Assembly: GCA_024692805.1 (NCBI GenBank)
Contig: JAILMD010000032.1
Location: 1-57,690, forward strand
Origin: a bacterium
GTDB lineage: Bacteria; Bacillota; Clostridia; Christensenellales; UBA1242
Direction: 5' to 3'
DNA length: 57,690 nt
The translations under genes were made by a program, and so were the position numbers. Shown piece after piece: positions 49,663 to 57,579 of the stretch. Each line of letters opens with the position of its first letter. Within the stretch, counting starts at the first letter, position 1. The notes below the pieces were generated by a model. The model was not told where the DNA came from, searched no databases, and saw only the letters and a program-made list of their open reading frames with translations.

Positions 49663-51870
49663 ATGAAATATGCAAGCGTTATAGTTGATATCGCGTCAAG
49701 CCAGGTTGATAAGGTTTTTGATTATATTATTCCTGACGATATTATGGTTAGCGAGGGCTTTAGAGTTCTCGTTCCTTTTGGTAACCGCTCAATTGAGGGA
49801 ATTGTTATTAAGATTAGCGATCAAACTAGCGTTGTTTCTCATAAACTTAAAAGCATAATTAAGGCGATTGATGGGTTTAGCGTTATAACCGAGGGGCAGT
49901 TTAAAATTGCTGAGTTTTTAAAAGAAAAATATCATATCGGCCTTGCTGATAGTTTTAGGTTATTTCTTCCAAGCCAGATGCGAAGTGGAAAGGTTAAGGA
50001 TTTAGTTGTAACTGAGTTGTCTTTAACAAATGAAGATGAAGCCAAGATTTATTTATCAAAACTTAAATCAAACGCAACTGCTATGCGAGGCATAATAGAG
50101 TTTTTATTAGAAAATGGAACGGCTAACCAAGCCCAAATTAACAAGAAATTCAGCGCTAGTGCAACAAATAAATTAGCCGAAGATAAAATAATCGTTAAAA
50201 CCGAAAAAGTTGTTTTTAGAAGCCCATATAAAGAGTTAACTGACGAGAAGAAGCCTGACGTTGTTTTAACCCAAACGCAACAGGCTATTGTTGATAAAAT
50301 AACCGAAACCCCAGCCAAATATTTAATTCATGGCGTAACCGGAAGCGGTAAAACCGAAGTTTATATGAATATTATTAAAAACGTCATTTCAGGGGGTAAA
50401 ACGGCGATAATGCTCGTTCCTGAAATTTCCCTAACTCCTCAAGTTTTATTTAATTTTAGAAGCCGTTTTGGAGATAATGTTGCAATTCTTCATAGTGGCC
50501 TTAGCGCGGGTGAAAGGTTTGACGAGTGGAAGCGCATTTTGATGAAAAAGGCAAACATTGTTGTTGGAGCAAGGTCGGCAATTTTTGCGCCCCTTGAAAA
50601 CGTTGGTGCTATCATAATTGATGAGGAACATGATAATAGTTATGTTAGCGAATCGCACCCAAGGTTTAACACAATTTCTGTTGCCGAGTTTATGAGTGAA
50701 AGTTTTGGCTGTTCGCTCGTTTTAGGAAGCGCAACGCCTTCGCTTGAATCTTACCATAAAGCAATAACCGGCGAATATCATCTTCTTGAAATGAAAGAAA
50801 GAGTTAATAAAAGGCCATTACCACCACTTAAAATTGTTGATATGGGCAAAGAAATAAGAGATGGCAATAATGGCATCTTTTCTCGTGAACTTGTTGACGC
50901 TCTTAAAAAGACGATTGAAAGCGGAAATCAAGCAATGATCTTCTTAAACAGAAGGGGTTATGCTTCGTTTTTAATGTGCAAAGAATGTGGGTGGGTTGCT
51001 AAATGTAGCGATTGTGATGTTAGCCTTGTTTATCACAGGGCTGAAAATGCCTTGAAATGTCATTACTGCGGAAACAGGTTTAAAGTTTTTGACGTTTGCC
51101 CAGTTTGCGGAAGCGCTAGTATTAAGCAGGGCGCCTTAGGAACGCAAAAAGTTTGTGAAGAACTTGCCAATTTATTTCCTGATGTTAAAGTTTTAAGAAT
51201 GGATAATGACACAACCCAAACTAAAGATGCTCACCTTAAAATTTTAACCAAGTTTAAAAACGGCGAAGCCCAAATTTTAGTTGGAACTCAAATGATAGCA
51301 AAGGGTCACGATTTTCCGCAAGTAACGTTAGTTGGAATAATTGATGCTGACGTTAGCCTTCATCAATCAAGTTTTAGGGCAGTTGAAAAAACTTTTCAAC
51401 TTATAACCCAGGTTGCGGGCAGGGCAGGAAGAGCCGATAAAACAGGCGAGATTATTCTTCAAACTTATGCTCCAAGGCATTATATTTATAAAATGGCGCA
51501 GGCTTATGACTATATGGCTTTTTATAAGAAAGAGTCTAACATAAGGGAAGTAACCTTGTTTCCGCCATTTGCAACAATTATGAGAATTTTGGTTAGTGGC
51601 GAAAATGAAAAAGACGTTGTTAACTTAACTAAAACTTATTATGAAAAAATGCAAGCCTTGCAAAAAGATAACTCTAAAGATTGGGTTTATCTTGGCGTTA
51701 TGAAATCGCCAATTGGAAGAATCCAAAACAAATTTAGATATCAAATTTTGGTTAGAATAAAACCTAATATTGAAAAAACAGTTTTTGATTACGTTTATTC
51801 AATGCTTGATGAAAATAAGGCTAATAACGTAACAAGTTTTGTTGAAATTAACCCTTCAAACTTAAGTTAA
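49663..51870 (+). CDS. priA: Primosomal protein PriA (replication restart helicase)
   Basis: This is a 735-residue superfamily 2 helicase that reloads the replisome at stalled forks. The N-terminal fork-binding domain (ASVIVDIASSQVDKVFDYII) is followed by Walker A GVTGSGKTEVY, the DEEH box in IIDEEHDNSY and VLGSATPSLES. Zinc-binding cysteines run from CKECGWVAKCSDC through CHYCGNRF to CPVCGS. GTQMIAKGHDFPQVTLVGII and QVAGRAGR follow. All motifs are intact. No ribosome binding site precedes the ATG, and the mRNA is probably leaderless. Confidence 0.96.
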   Translation: MKYASVIVDIASSQVDKVFDYIIPDDIMVSEGFRVLVPFGNRSIEGIVIKISDQTSVVSHKLKSIIKAIDGFSVITEGQFKIAEFLKEKYHIGLADSFRLFLPSQMRSGKVKDLVVTELSLTNEDEAKIYLSKLKSNATAMRGIIEFLLENGTANQAQINKKFSASATNKLAEDKIIVKTEKVVFRSPYKELTDEKKPDVVLTQTQQAIVDKITETPAKYLIHGVTGSGKTEVYMNIIKNVISGGKTAIMLVPEISLTPQVLFNFRSRFGDNVAILHSGLSAGERFDEWKRILMKKANIVVGARSAIFAPLENVGAIIIDEEHDNSYVSESHPRFNTISVAEFMSESFGCSLVLGSATPSLESYHKAITGEYHLLEMKERVNKRPLPPLKIVDMGKEIRDGNNGIFSRELVDALKKTIESGNQAMIFLNRRGYASFLMCKECGWVAKCSDCDVSLVYHRAENALKCHYCGNRFKVFDVCPVCGSASIKQGALGTQKVCEELANLFPDVKVLRMDNDTTQTKDAHLKILTKFKNGEAQILVGTQMIAKGHDFPQVTLVGIIDADVSLHQSSFRAVEKTFQLITQVAGRAGRADKTGEIILQTYAPRHYIYKMAQAYDYMAFYKKESNIREVTLFPPFATIMRILVSGENEKDVVNLTKTYYEKMQALQKDNSKDWVYLGVMKSPIGRIQNKFRYQILVRIKPNIEKTVFDYVYSMLDENKANNVTSFVEINPSNLS

Positions 51871-51874
51871 AATA

Positions 51875-51903
51875 TTGACAATTCAAACATTGTTTGAGAT
51901 AAT
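51875..51903 (+). promoter_or_regulatory. Promoter with palindromic operator in its spacer (first LRR gene)
   Basis: TTGACA (51875-51880), 17 bases, extended -10 TGAGATAAT (hexamer 51898-51903). The spacer contains the perfect dyad TCAAACA-T-TGTTTGA (51883-51897), a likely repressor site. Confidence 0.75.
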
Positions 51904-51929
51904 TAAATTAGTTATAAAGGAGCGAGAAT

Positions 51930-52550
51930 ATGCAAATTGATATTTCCTTAAAAAGTGTTAGTGAAAAAGATATTGTTGGCGGTAAACTTGTTATTCCTGA
52001 AGGGGTAACCTCTATTGATAAAAATGTTGGTTATGGCTTAAAAAATCTTGAAGAAGTTGTTATTCCTAAAAGTGTTAAAACAATTGAAGAAAATGCTTTT
52101 TCTAATTGCGCTAACCTTAAGAGCATAACTATTCCGCTTACTTGCAATTTAACCGGCCGAATTTGGTGGACTTTTAGAAGCCCAAACATTAAATATTTAA
52201 ACGGCTATGTTATTAAATTAGATGGCTTTCAATTCTGTAATGCCTTTAACGTTATTAAATAGCACCAAGCAGAATTAGAGAGAAAATCAATTTTTATTGA
52301 AGCAGCATTAGATAGAATTGATGAAAGTGGCTTTGTTGCTCTTTCTCATGGAGAAACGAAAATTGTTTTAACAAATAAAGAGTCTTTTATTAATAGTTTA
52401 ACTGGCGGGGATAATAATGTTAATGAAATTTTAAAGGCAACTTATCTTGATAAATTAAACAATAAAGAAGATTTAAGAGTTTATGATAATGACCCTGAAG
52501 AATATAGGGAATTTAAAGCAGAAAAATTAGAAGAAGAAATGGGCAAGTAA
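51930..52550 (+). pseudogene. Leucine-rich-repeat (LRR_5/BspA-like) gene interrupted by an in-frame TAG
   Basis: Codons 1-110 encode a short LRR_5 domain (GGKLVIPEGVTSIDKNVGYG, then LEEVVIPKSVKTIEENAFSN). A TAG at 52260-52262 stops it. The same frame stays open for another 95 codons to TAA at 52548. That part (IEAALDRIDESGFVALSHGE..., TGGDNNVNEILKATYLDKL) matches the C-terminal half of the next gene (DSGLDEIATKGYVEIHKDG..., GGNNTINRILKDTYLERL). The restored length, 206 codons, almost equals the paralog's 208. One base change, for example CAG to TAG, explains the stop. TAG also ends other genes here, so it is not reassigned. The first 110 residues may still be made. Ribosome binding site AAGGAG. 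Confidence 0.8.
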
Positions 52551-52564
52551 TTGCTCATTTTTTT
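52540..52564 (+). terminator. Terminator overlapping the end of the first LRR gene
   Basis: TGGGCAA (52540-52546), loop GTAA, TTGCTCA (52551-52557, one G-T pair), then T run. The sequence is similar to the terminator of the second LRR gene. Confidence 0.82.
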
Positions 52565-52588
52565 TGCGCAAATTTTTAAAAATAAATA

Positions 52589-52617
52589 TTGACAATATAC
52601 ATGATGTATGGGATAAT
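52589..52617 (+). promoter_or_regulatory. Promoter with palindromic operator in its spacer (second LRR gene)
   Basis: TTGACA (52589-52594), 17 bases, extended -10 TGGGATAAT (hexamer 52612-52617). The spacer holds the perfect dyad ATACAT-G-ATGTAT (52597-52609). The architecture is the same as in the first LRR gene but the palindrome differs. Confidence 0.75.
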
Positions 52618-52644
52618 AAGTTATCAAAAAAAGGAGAAAATTTT

Positions 52645-53271
52645 ATGGAATTAACGTTAACAAATGTAGATTGGGAAGACATTGTGGATGGGAAATTGGT
52701 TATCCCAGAGGGAGTGGTGAATATTGATAGTTATATTTGTTCATTGAATTGCGGTTCAGATGTTGAAGAACTTGTTTTGCCAAGCACCATTAAATTTATT
52801 GATGAATTTGCGTTTGATAATTTAGAAAATTTAAAAAGCATTATTTTTAATTTTAGTTTTGACGACCATAATGGCATAGAGTATTATTACCCTAATGTTT
52901 TTGCTCAAAATGCTAAAGTTACGCATATAAATGGCTATAATGTAGAAAGTGTTAATGTAGATTATAATGATTCTCATCCAGATTATATGGAGCTTATGAG
53001 AAAGATGTGGCATCATAAACAAAGAATTGAATTGAAAGAGAGTTTTCTTGATAGCGGCCTAGATGAAATTGCAACAAAAGGTTATGTTGAGATTCATAAA
53101 GATGGCTTTGTAAAAAGATTTACAAGCCCAGACGCTTTTATTGAACATATGGAATTAGGTGGAAATAACACGATAAATAGAATTTTGAAAGACACCTATT
53201 TAGAAAGGCTAGAAAAACATAGAGCCGAAAATAAATATAGAGCATATTTAGAGGAGCAAATGAGCAAATAA
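52645..53271 (+). CDS. Leucine-rich-repeat (LRR_5/BspA-like) protein, intact paralog
   Basis: This is a 208-residue protein. An N-terminal LRR_5-type part (DGKLVIPEGVVNIDSYICSL, ELVLPSTIKFIDEFAFDN) is followed by a link with TYR- and ASN-rich residues. A charged helical C-terminal domain (about 115-208) is shared with the broken upstream paralog. No signal peptide, so it is probably cytoplasmic, unlike most BspA-like surface proteins. The start at 52645 has AAGGAG. A longer frame from 52564 begins before the promoter and is rejected. Both copies keep a similar promoter and terminator, so the whole transcription unit was duplicated. The role is unknown. Confidence 0.8.
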   Translation: MELTLTNVDWEDIVDGKLVIPEGVVNIDSYICSLNCGSDVEELVLPSTIKFIDEFAFDNLENLKSIIFNFSFDDHNGIEYYYPNVFAQNAKVTHINGYNVESVNVDYNDSHPDYMELMRKMWHHKQRIELKESFLDSGLDEIATKGYVEIHKDGFVKRFTSPDAFIEHMELGGNNTINRILKDTYLERLEKHRAENKYRAYLEEQMSK

Positions 53272-53289
53272 CCTTGCTCATTTTTTTTT
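53258..53289 (+). terminator. Terminator overlapping the end of the second LRR gene
   Basis: AAATGAGCAA (53258-53267), 6-base loop, TTGCTCATTT (53274-53283), then T run. Confidence 0.87.
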
Positions 53290-53327
53290 GCGCAAAATTA
53301 TTTAAAAAAGCGATTATATTAAAACGC

Positions 53328-53356
53328 TTGAAAAATTTAACATTATGTGATAAAAT
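53328..53356 (+). promoter_or_regulatory. Sigma-A promoter of the def-fmt-rlmN-rsgA-rpe operon
   Basis: TTGAAA (53328-53333), 17 bases, extended -10 TGATAAAAT (hexamer 53351-53356), then the GGTGGAG ribosome binding site of def. Confidence 0.82.
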
Positions 53357-53373
53357 CTTTGGTGGAGAAAATT

Positions 53374-53829
53374 ATGGCAATACGAAACATAATTAAATAC
53401 CCTGAAGATGAAGAAACTTTAAGAAAAGTTAGTAAACCTGTTACCATTTTTGATGACAGGCTTGTTTCGTTGCTTGAAGACTTGAAAGACACTATGCGTC
53501 ACGCTAAGGGCGCAGGGCTAAGCGCTGTTCAAGTTGGGGTTTTAAAAAGAGTTTGCGTTGTCAACACTGGTTCTCGTCACCTTGAATTTATTAACCCGGT
53601 TATTGTTAAACAATGTGGCAAAAACAAGATTAAAGAAGAAGGTTGCCTTAGCATTCCTAATGTTTGGGAAGAGGTTATTAGGCCAAACAAGGTTGACGTT
53701 AAATTTCAAGATAGGTTTGGAAATGATTGTCAAGACACGTTTGTTGGCTATGAAGCAAAAGCCATTTGCCATGAATGTGACCACCTTGACGGAATTTTAT
53801 TTATTGATAGGGTAAAAAATAAAAAATAA
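53374..53829 (+). CDS. def: Peptide deformylase
   Basis: This is a 151-residue metallo-enzyme that removes the N-formyl group from new proteins. Motif 1 GAGLSAVQVG (46-55) differs slightly from the usual GxGLAAPQVG. Motif 2 EGCLSIP (89-95) carries the metal cysteine C91. Motif 3 HECDH (133-137) carries the two histidines and the catalytic glutamate. The start ATG 53374 follows GGTGGAG. The GTG at 53347 overlaps the promoter and is rejected. It lies beside fmt, the enzyme that adds the formyl group to initiator tRNA, as in many bacteria. Confidence 0.95.
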   Translation: MAIRNIIKYPEDEETLRKVSKPVTIFDDRLVSLLEDLKDTMRHAKGAGLSAVQVGVLKRVCVVNTGSRHLEFINPVIVKQCGKNKIKEEGCLSIPNVWEEVIRPNKVDVKFQDRFGNDCQDTFVGYEAKAICHECDHLDGILFIDRVKNKK

Positions 53830-53841
53830 AATAGGGGAAAA

Positions 53842-54795
53842 ATGAGAGTTGTTTTTTTAGGAAGTCCGGAGTTTAGTTTAAACTGCTTAAAACAAATTTT
53901 AGCGCACCACGAAGTTATCGCCGTTGTAACCCAACCTGATGCTCCTGCTGGGCGTGGGCAAAAACTAGTTAAGTGCCCAGTTGCTGAGTTTGCTATAAAA
54001 AACTCACTTAATCTTTATCAGTTTGAAAAAATTAGCCGTGACGGCGTTGATGTTTTAAAAAGCCTTAAGCCAGATATTATGGTAACTTGTGCTTATGGCC
54101 AAATTTTGAGCCAAGAAGTTATTGATATCGCAAAATATGGAATTGTTAACGTTCACGCATCATTGCTTCCAAAATATCGTGGGGCAAGCCCAATTCAAAG
54201 CGCAATAATTAATGGCGAAAAAGAAACGGGAATAACAATAATGAAAACCGAAGCCGGCCTCGACACTGGCGATATTATTTTATTTGAAAAAGTTGAAATT
54301 GGTGACGATGAAACATCAGGCGAATTAAGAGAAAGACTAAGCGAAGTCGGTGCAAGACTAATTGTTGTTGCGCTTGACCAAATTGCTAACGGAACGGCTG
54401 AGTTTACTAAGCAAAAACATACTGACGCAACAACAACTAAAAAGTTAAACAAAATTAATTGCACAATTAACTTTAACAGAACTAGCGAACAAATTAACAA
54501 CTTGGTTCGTGGCGCTAATCCTGATCCAATCGCAAGGGCAACTATTAGTGGCGAAACTATCAAAATTTACAAAACAAGAGTTAGAGATGATTTAGCTAAA
54601 AATGCGCCAAACGGAACGGTTTTAGATTATTCAAGTGCTAAAGCCGGTTTGTTTATAAGCTGTGGGGTTGGCGTTATTGAAGTTTTAGAAATTCAATTCC
54701 CAGGCGGAAAAGTTATTTCAGGCGCTAACGCAATCGGCGGAAGAAAAATTTCAGTTGGCCAAAAGTTCGATGATTTTGGAGAACTTTTAATCTAA
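53842..54795 (+). CDS. fmt: Methionyl-tRNA formyltransferase
   Basis: This is a 317-residue enzyme that formylates Met-tRNA(fMet) with 10-formyltetrahydrofolate. The catalytic set is N103 and H105 (NVHASLLPKYRGASPIQ) and D141 (GLDTGD). The C-terminal OB-like tRNA-binding domain begins near NKINCTINFNRTSEQINNLV. Length is typical. The ribosome binding site is AGGGG. Its TAA overlaps the rlmN ATG by one base. Confidence 0.96.
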   Translation: MRVVFLGSPEFSLNCLKQILAHHEVIAVVTQPDAPAGRGQKLVKCPVAEFAIKNSLNLYQFEKISRDGVDVLKSLKPDIMVTCAYGQILSQEVIDIAKYGIVNVHASLLPKYRGASPIQSAIINGEKETGITIMKTEAGLDTGDIILFEKVEIGDDETSGELRERLSEVGARLIVVALDQIANGTAEFTKQKHTDATTTKKLNKINCTINFNRTSEQINNLVRGANPDPIARATISGETIKIYKTRVRDDLAKNAPNGTVLDYSSAKAGLFISCGVGVIEVLEIQFPGGKVISGANAIGGRKISVGQKFDDFGELLI

Positions 54796-55832
54796 TGAAG
54801 ATTTTACAAGATTATTCAATTGATGAAATTAATGAGTGGCTCGCTTCTTTAGGTGAGCCTAAATTTCGTGCTAAACAAATTTTTGAATGGGCTCATCTTT
54901 ATGTTAACCCTGACCAAATGACAAACCTAAGTAAAGAATTGCGCGAAAGAATAGCAAACGAGTTTATAACAAACCCAATAACAATTGCTAAAGAGTTTAA
55001 AAGCGCTGACGGAACGGTTAAGTTTCTTTATAAACTAACTGATGGCGAACTTATTGAAGGCGTTTTAATGAATTATAAATATGGCAACACGCTTTGCGTT
55101 TCAACTCAAGTTGGGTGCAGAATGGGTTGTTCTTTTTGTGCCTCAGGCCTTGAAGGGTTAACTAGAAATTTAACTGCCGGCGAAATATTAGGTCAGGTTT
55201 TATGCGTTAACAGTTATCTTGGCGGAACACTTGCTGATAGAAAAATAACAAACATTGTTTTAATGGGAAGCGGTGAGCCTCTTGATAACTATGACAACGT
55301 TGTTAAGTTCATAAGGCTTGTTAGCGCGCCAGAGGGAATTAATATCAGCCAGCGAAATATTAGCCTTTCAACCTGTGGGCTAGCCGATAAAATTAGAAAA
55401 TTAACTGATGAAAACTTAACTATAACTTTAACATTAAGCCTTCACGCAACTGAAGACGAAACGCGTAAAAGATTAATGAGAGTTGCAAACGCTTATTCAT
55501 TAAGCGAAGTTATGGATTCAATTAGGTATTATTATAACAAAACAAAGAGAAGGGTTGTTTTTGAATATATAATGCTCAAAGATAACACAACTCATGCTGA
55601 TGCTTTAAGGCTTAAAGCGCTTCTTTCGGGGCTTAATGCTCACGTTAATTTAATTCCAGCAAACCTTGATAAAAATTCAACCCTTGAGGGAATAACAAAG
55701 GTTAAACAAACAAGGTTTTGGCAAGCGCTTCATGACGCAGGTGTTAGCGCAACAACAAGGCGAACGCTAGGAAGCGATATTGAAGGGGCGTGCGGTCAAT
55801 TAAAAAGGCGCCACGCCAAAGAGGGCCTATGA
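54795..55832 (+). CDS. rlmN: Dual-specificity RNA m2A methyltransferase RlmN
   Basis: This is a 345-residue radical SAM enzyme that methylates A2503 of 23S rRNA and A37 of some tRNAs. Cluster cysteines are C108, C112 and C115 (GCRMGCSFCASG). The second catalytic cysteine is near 333 (EGACGQL), required for the transfer mechanism. The motif RRVVFEYIMLKDNTTHADAL and the ending RRTLGSDIEGACGQL identify RlmN rather than Cfr. Four-base overlap (ATGA) with rsgA. Confidence 0.96.
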   Translation: MKILQDYSIDEINEWLASLGEPKFRAKQIFEWAHLYVNPDQMTNLSKELRERIANEFITNPITIAKEFKSADGTVKFLYKLTDGELIEGVLMNYKYGNTLCVSTQVGCRMGCSFCASGLEGLTRNLTAGEILGQVLCVNSYLGGTLADRKITNIVLMGSGEPLDNYDNVVKFIRLVSAPEGINISQRNISLSTCGLADKIRKLTDENLTITLTLSLHATEDETRKRLMRVANAYSLSEVMDSIRYYYNKTKRRVVFEYIMLKDNTTHADALRLKALLSGLNAHVNLIPANLDKNSTLEGITKVKQTRFWQALHDAGVSATTRRTLGSDIEGACGQLKRRHAKEGL

Positions 55833-56716
55833 AGATAGGGCAAGTTTTTAGTTGTAAAGAAGGCAGGTTTAACGTTAACGCTGATGGCGAATATTTCCTT
55901 TGCCTAGTTAGGGGAAAAGTTACTAAAACCATTGGCAAGGTTAAGGTTGGCGATTTTGTTAAGATTGACGAAAACAACTTAACAATTGAAGAAATTATAC
56001 CTAGAAAAAACGATTTAATAAGGCCTAGTGTTGCAAACCTTGATAACCTTTTAATTTGCGTTTCAAGCCTTCCTGAGCCAGATTTTACGATAATAGATAA
56101 TTTAATAATTATGGCCCAAAGGAATAACGTTACGCCAATTATTGTTGTAACAAAAGATGACTTAGGCCAAGATAAACTAACCAAAAGGCTTGAAGAAAAC
56201 TATTCAGGGCTTAATATTAAGATTATAGTAACATCAGCAAAACAAGATAAAACCAATAACCTAATAAGCCTTTTAGAAGATAAAACATCAGCCTTTGCTG
56301 GAAGTTCGGGCGTTGGCAAAAGCAGTTTAATCAATTCGCTTATTAAAGCCAATATTAAAACAAGCGAACTTTCTGGAATTGGCAGGGGAAAAAACACAAC
56401 AACATCGTCTCAAATTTATTTAATTAACAAAGCGCGTGTTTTAGATACTCCTGGCTTCTCAAGCCTAACTCATTTTGCTAAAACACCAGAGGAGTTTTTA
56501 GATCTTTATCCTGATATTGCTAAATTTAAAGTGGGGTGCAGATATAAAACTTGCAACCATTTAGATAAGTCGCCTGATGATTGCGCAGTAATAAGAGCGC
56601 TAGAAGAAAATGAAATTTGCCGCGAAAGATTTGACAGATTTATAAAAGGTTATAAACTATTAACAGGAAGAGCACAAAAATTTCATAAGATTCACAAACA
56701 AGAGGAGAAAAAATAA
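55829..56716 (+). CDS. rsgA: Ribosome small-subunit-dependent GTPase RsgA
   Basis: This is a 295-residue circularly permuted GTPase that acts in late 30S maturation. An OB fold (1-60) is followed by G4 VTKDD (107-111), then G1 GSSGVGKSS (158-166), and G3 DTPGF (206-210). The order is typical of the family. The C-terminal zinc site has C237, C242, H244 and C252. Start ATG 55829 is preceded by GAGGG inside the end of rlmN. A Ser/Thr kinase and phosphatase pair (prkC, prpC), usual before rsgA in Firmicutes, is absent between rlmN and rsgA. Confidence 0.95.
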   Translation: MKIGQVFSCKEGRFNVNADGEYFLCLVRGKVTKTIGKVKVGDFVKIDENNLTIEEIIPRKNDLIRPSVANLDNLLICVSSLPEPDFTIIDNLIIMAQRNNVTPIIVVTKDDLGQDKLTKRLEENYSGLNIKIIVTSAKQDKTNNLISLLEDKTSAFAGSSGVGKSSLINSLIKANIKTSELSGIGRGKNTTTSSQIYLINKARVLDTPGFSSLTHFAKTPEEFLDLYPDIAKFKVGCRYKTCNHLDKSPDDCAVIRALEENEICRERFDRFIKGYKLLTGRAQKFHKIHKQEEKK

Positions 56717-57405
56717 TGTTTAAGATAACAAGGGTTTCACCTTCAATAATAGCAAGCAATTGGCAAGATAAAAACGAAGTAATTAAAACGCTTAAAGAAC
56801 TTGAAAAGTCAGGTGCTCATATGGTTCACCTTGACGTTATGGACGGCGTTTTTGTTAAAAATAAAACCTTTGACTATAACTATATTGATTTTATTAAAAA
56901 CAACACCAATCTTTTGCTTGATGTTCATTTGATGGTTGCTAATCCTGAAAACGTCATTGATGAATATATTAAGGCTGGGGCAGACATTTTAACCGTTCAC
57001 TATGAGGCAACAAAAGATCTTCAAAAGGTTTTAGAGCGAATTAAAGCAAAGGGAATTTTAGCCGGCGTTGCAATTAAGCCAAAAACCTCAACAATGAAGT
57101 TAAAAGATATTCTTGCCTCTGGGCTTGTTGACGTTGTTGTTGTTATGGGCGTTGAGCCTGGCGCAAGCGGTCAAGCATTTATTCCAGGAAGCGCTGAAAA
57201 GGTTGCCGAAGTTAGAGAACTTGATAAAAACGTTTTCATTTCAATTGATGGCGGCGTTAACCTTAAAAATGCTAAAATATTAAAGAAATTTGGCGCTAAC
57301 ATTTTAGTTAGTGGCGCAACAATCTTTAATTCTAAAAATATGAAGAAAACGATAAAAGCCTTAAAGGGAAGAATTTTATTTAATTTGCATAACTCTGAAG
57401 AGTAA
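56716..57405 (+). CDS. rpe: Ribulose-phosphate 3-epimerase
   Basis: This is a 229-residue TIM-barrel enzyme that interconverts ribulose-5-phosphate and xylulose-5-phosphate in the pentose phosphate pathway. VSPSIIASNW at the N-terminus, HLDVMDGVFV (38-47), DVHLMV with metal-binding H71 (69-74), VMGVEPGASGQAF and ISIDGGVN match the family. All metal ligands are present. The start overlaps the rsgA stop by one base and has GAGGAG in front. The rsgA-rpe-spoVM-rpmB order is as in Bacillus and Clostridia, except that thiN is missing. Confidence 0.95.
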   Translation: MFKITRVSPSIIASNWQDKNEVIKTLKELEKSGAHMVHLDVMDGVFVKNKTFDYNYIDFIKNNTNLLLDVHLMVANPENVIDEYIKAGADILTVHYEATKDLQKVLERIKAKGILAGVAIKPKTSTMKLKDILASGLVDVVVVMGVEPGASGQAFIPGSAEKVAEVRELDKNVFISIDGGVNLKNAKILKKFGANILVSGATIFNSKNMKKTIKALKGRILFNLHNSEE

Positions 57406-57450
57406 CAAAAAATTGAGATAATTAATAAAATGCAACAAAGGAGATAGGTT

Positions 57451-57534
57451 ATGACCATTGTTGCAGTTAAGGCACCCAAGTTTTTAAGGGGGGTTCTAAA
57501 GATTTTTAAGAAAAAAGAAAGTAGCCCAAGTTAG
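57451..57534 (+). CDS. spoVM: Stage V sporulation protein M (SpoVM), 27 residues
   Basis: A 27-residue reading frame, MTIVAVKAPKFLRGVLKIF plus a basic, serine-rich tail, closely resembles SpoVM. SpoVM is an amphipathic helix that senses the curved forespore membrane and anchors the SpoIVA coat basement layer. The core KxPKFLxGxLK with a central proline matches B. subtilis SpoVM (26 residues). A very strong AAAGGAGATAGG precedes the ATG. Synteny supports it: spoVM lies between rpe (or thiN) and rpmB in Bacillus. A terminator overlaps its stop. Confidence 0.85.
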   Translation: MTIVAVKAPKFLRGVLKIFKKKESSPS

Positions 57535-57546
57535 GCTACTTTTTTT
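57518..57546 (+). terminator. Terminator overlapping the spoVM stop
   Basis: AAAGTAGCC (57518-57526), loop of 7, GGCTACTTT (57534-57542), then T run. The TAG stop is inside the loop and stem. Confidence 0.85.
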
Positions 57547-57549
57547 AAC

Positions 57550-57571
57550 AAAAAAAACACCCAAATGGGTG
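57550..57571 (-). terminator. Terminator of rpmB (minus strand)
   Basis: CACCC (57558-57562), loop, GGGTG (57567-57571). Read on the minus strand it is followed by eight T (the A run 57550-57557). Confidence 0.78.
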
Positions 57572-57579
57572 ATAAAAAA

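Noticed and set aside
52260..52262. TAG as a reassigned or pyrrolysine codon
   Set aside because: TAG ends several other genes here (portal, lepA, spoVM, rpmB) and no pyrrolysine genes are seen. A point mutation is simpler.
52564..52644. Longer N-terminus for the second LRR protein
   Set aside because: The frame would start upstream of the -35 box and includes the promoter and operator. The ATG at 52645 with AAGGAG fits the paralog's start.
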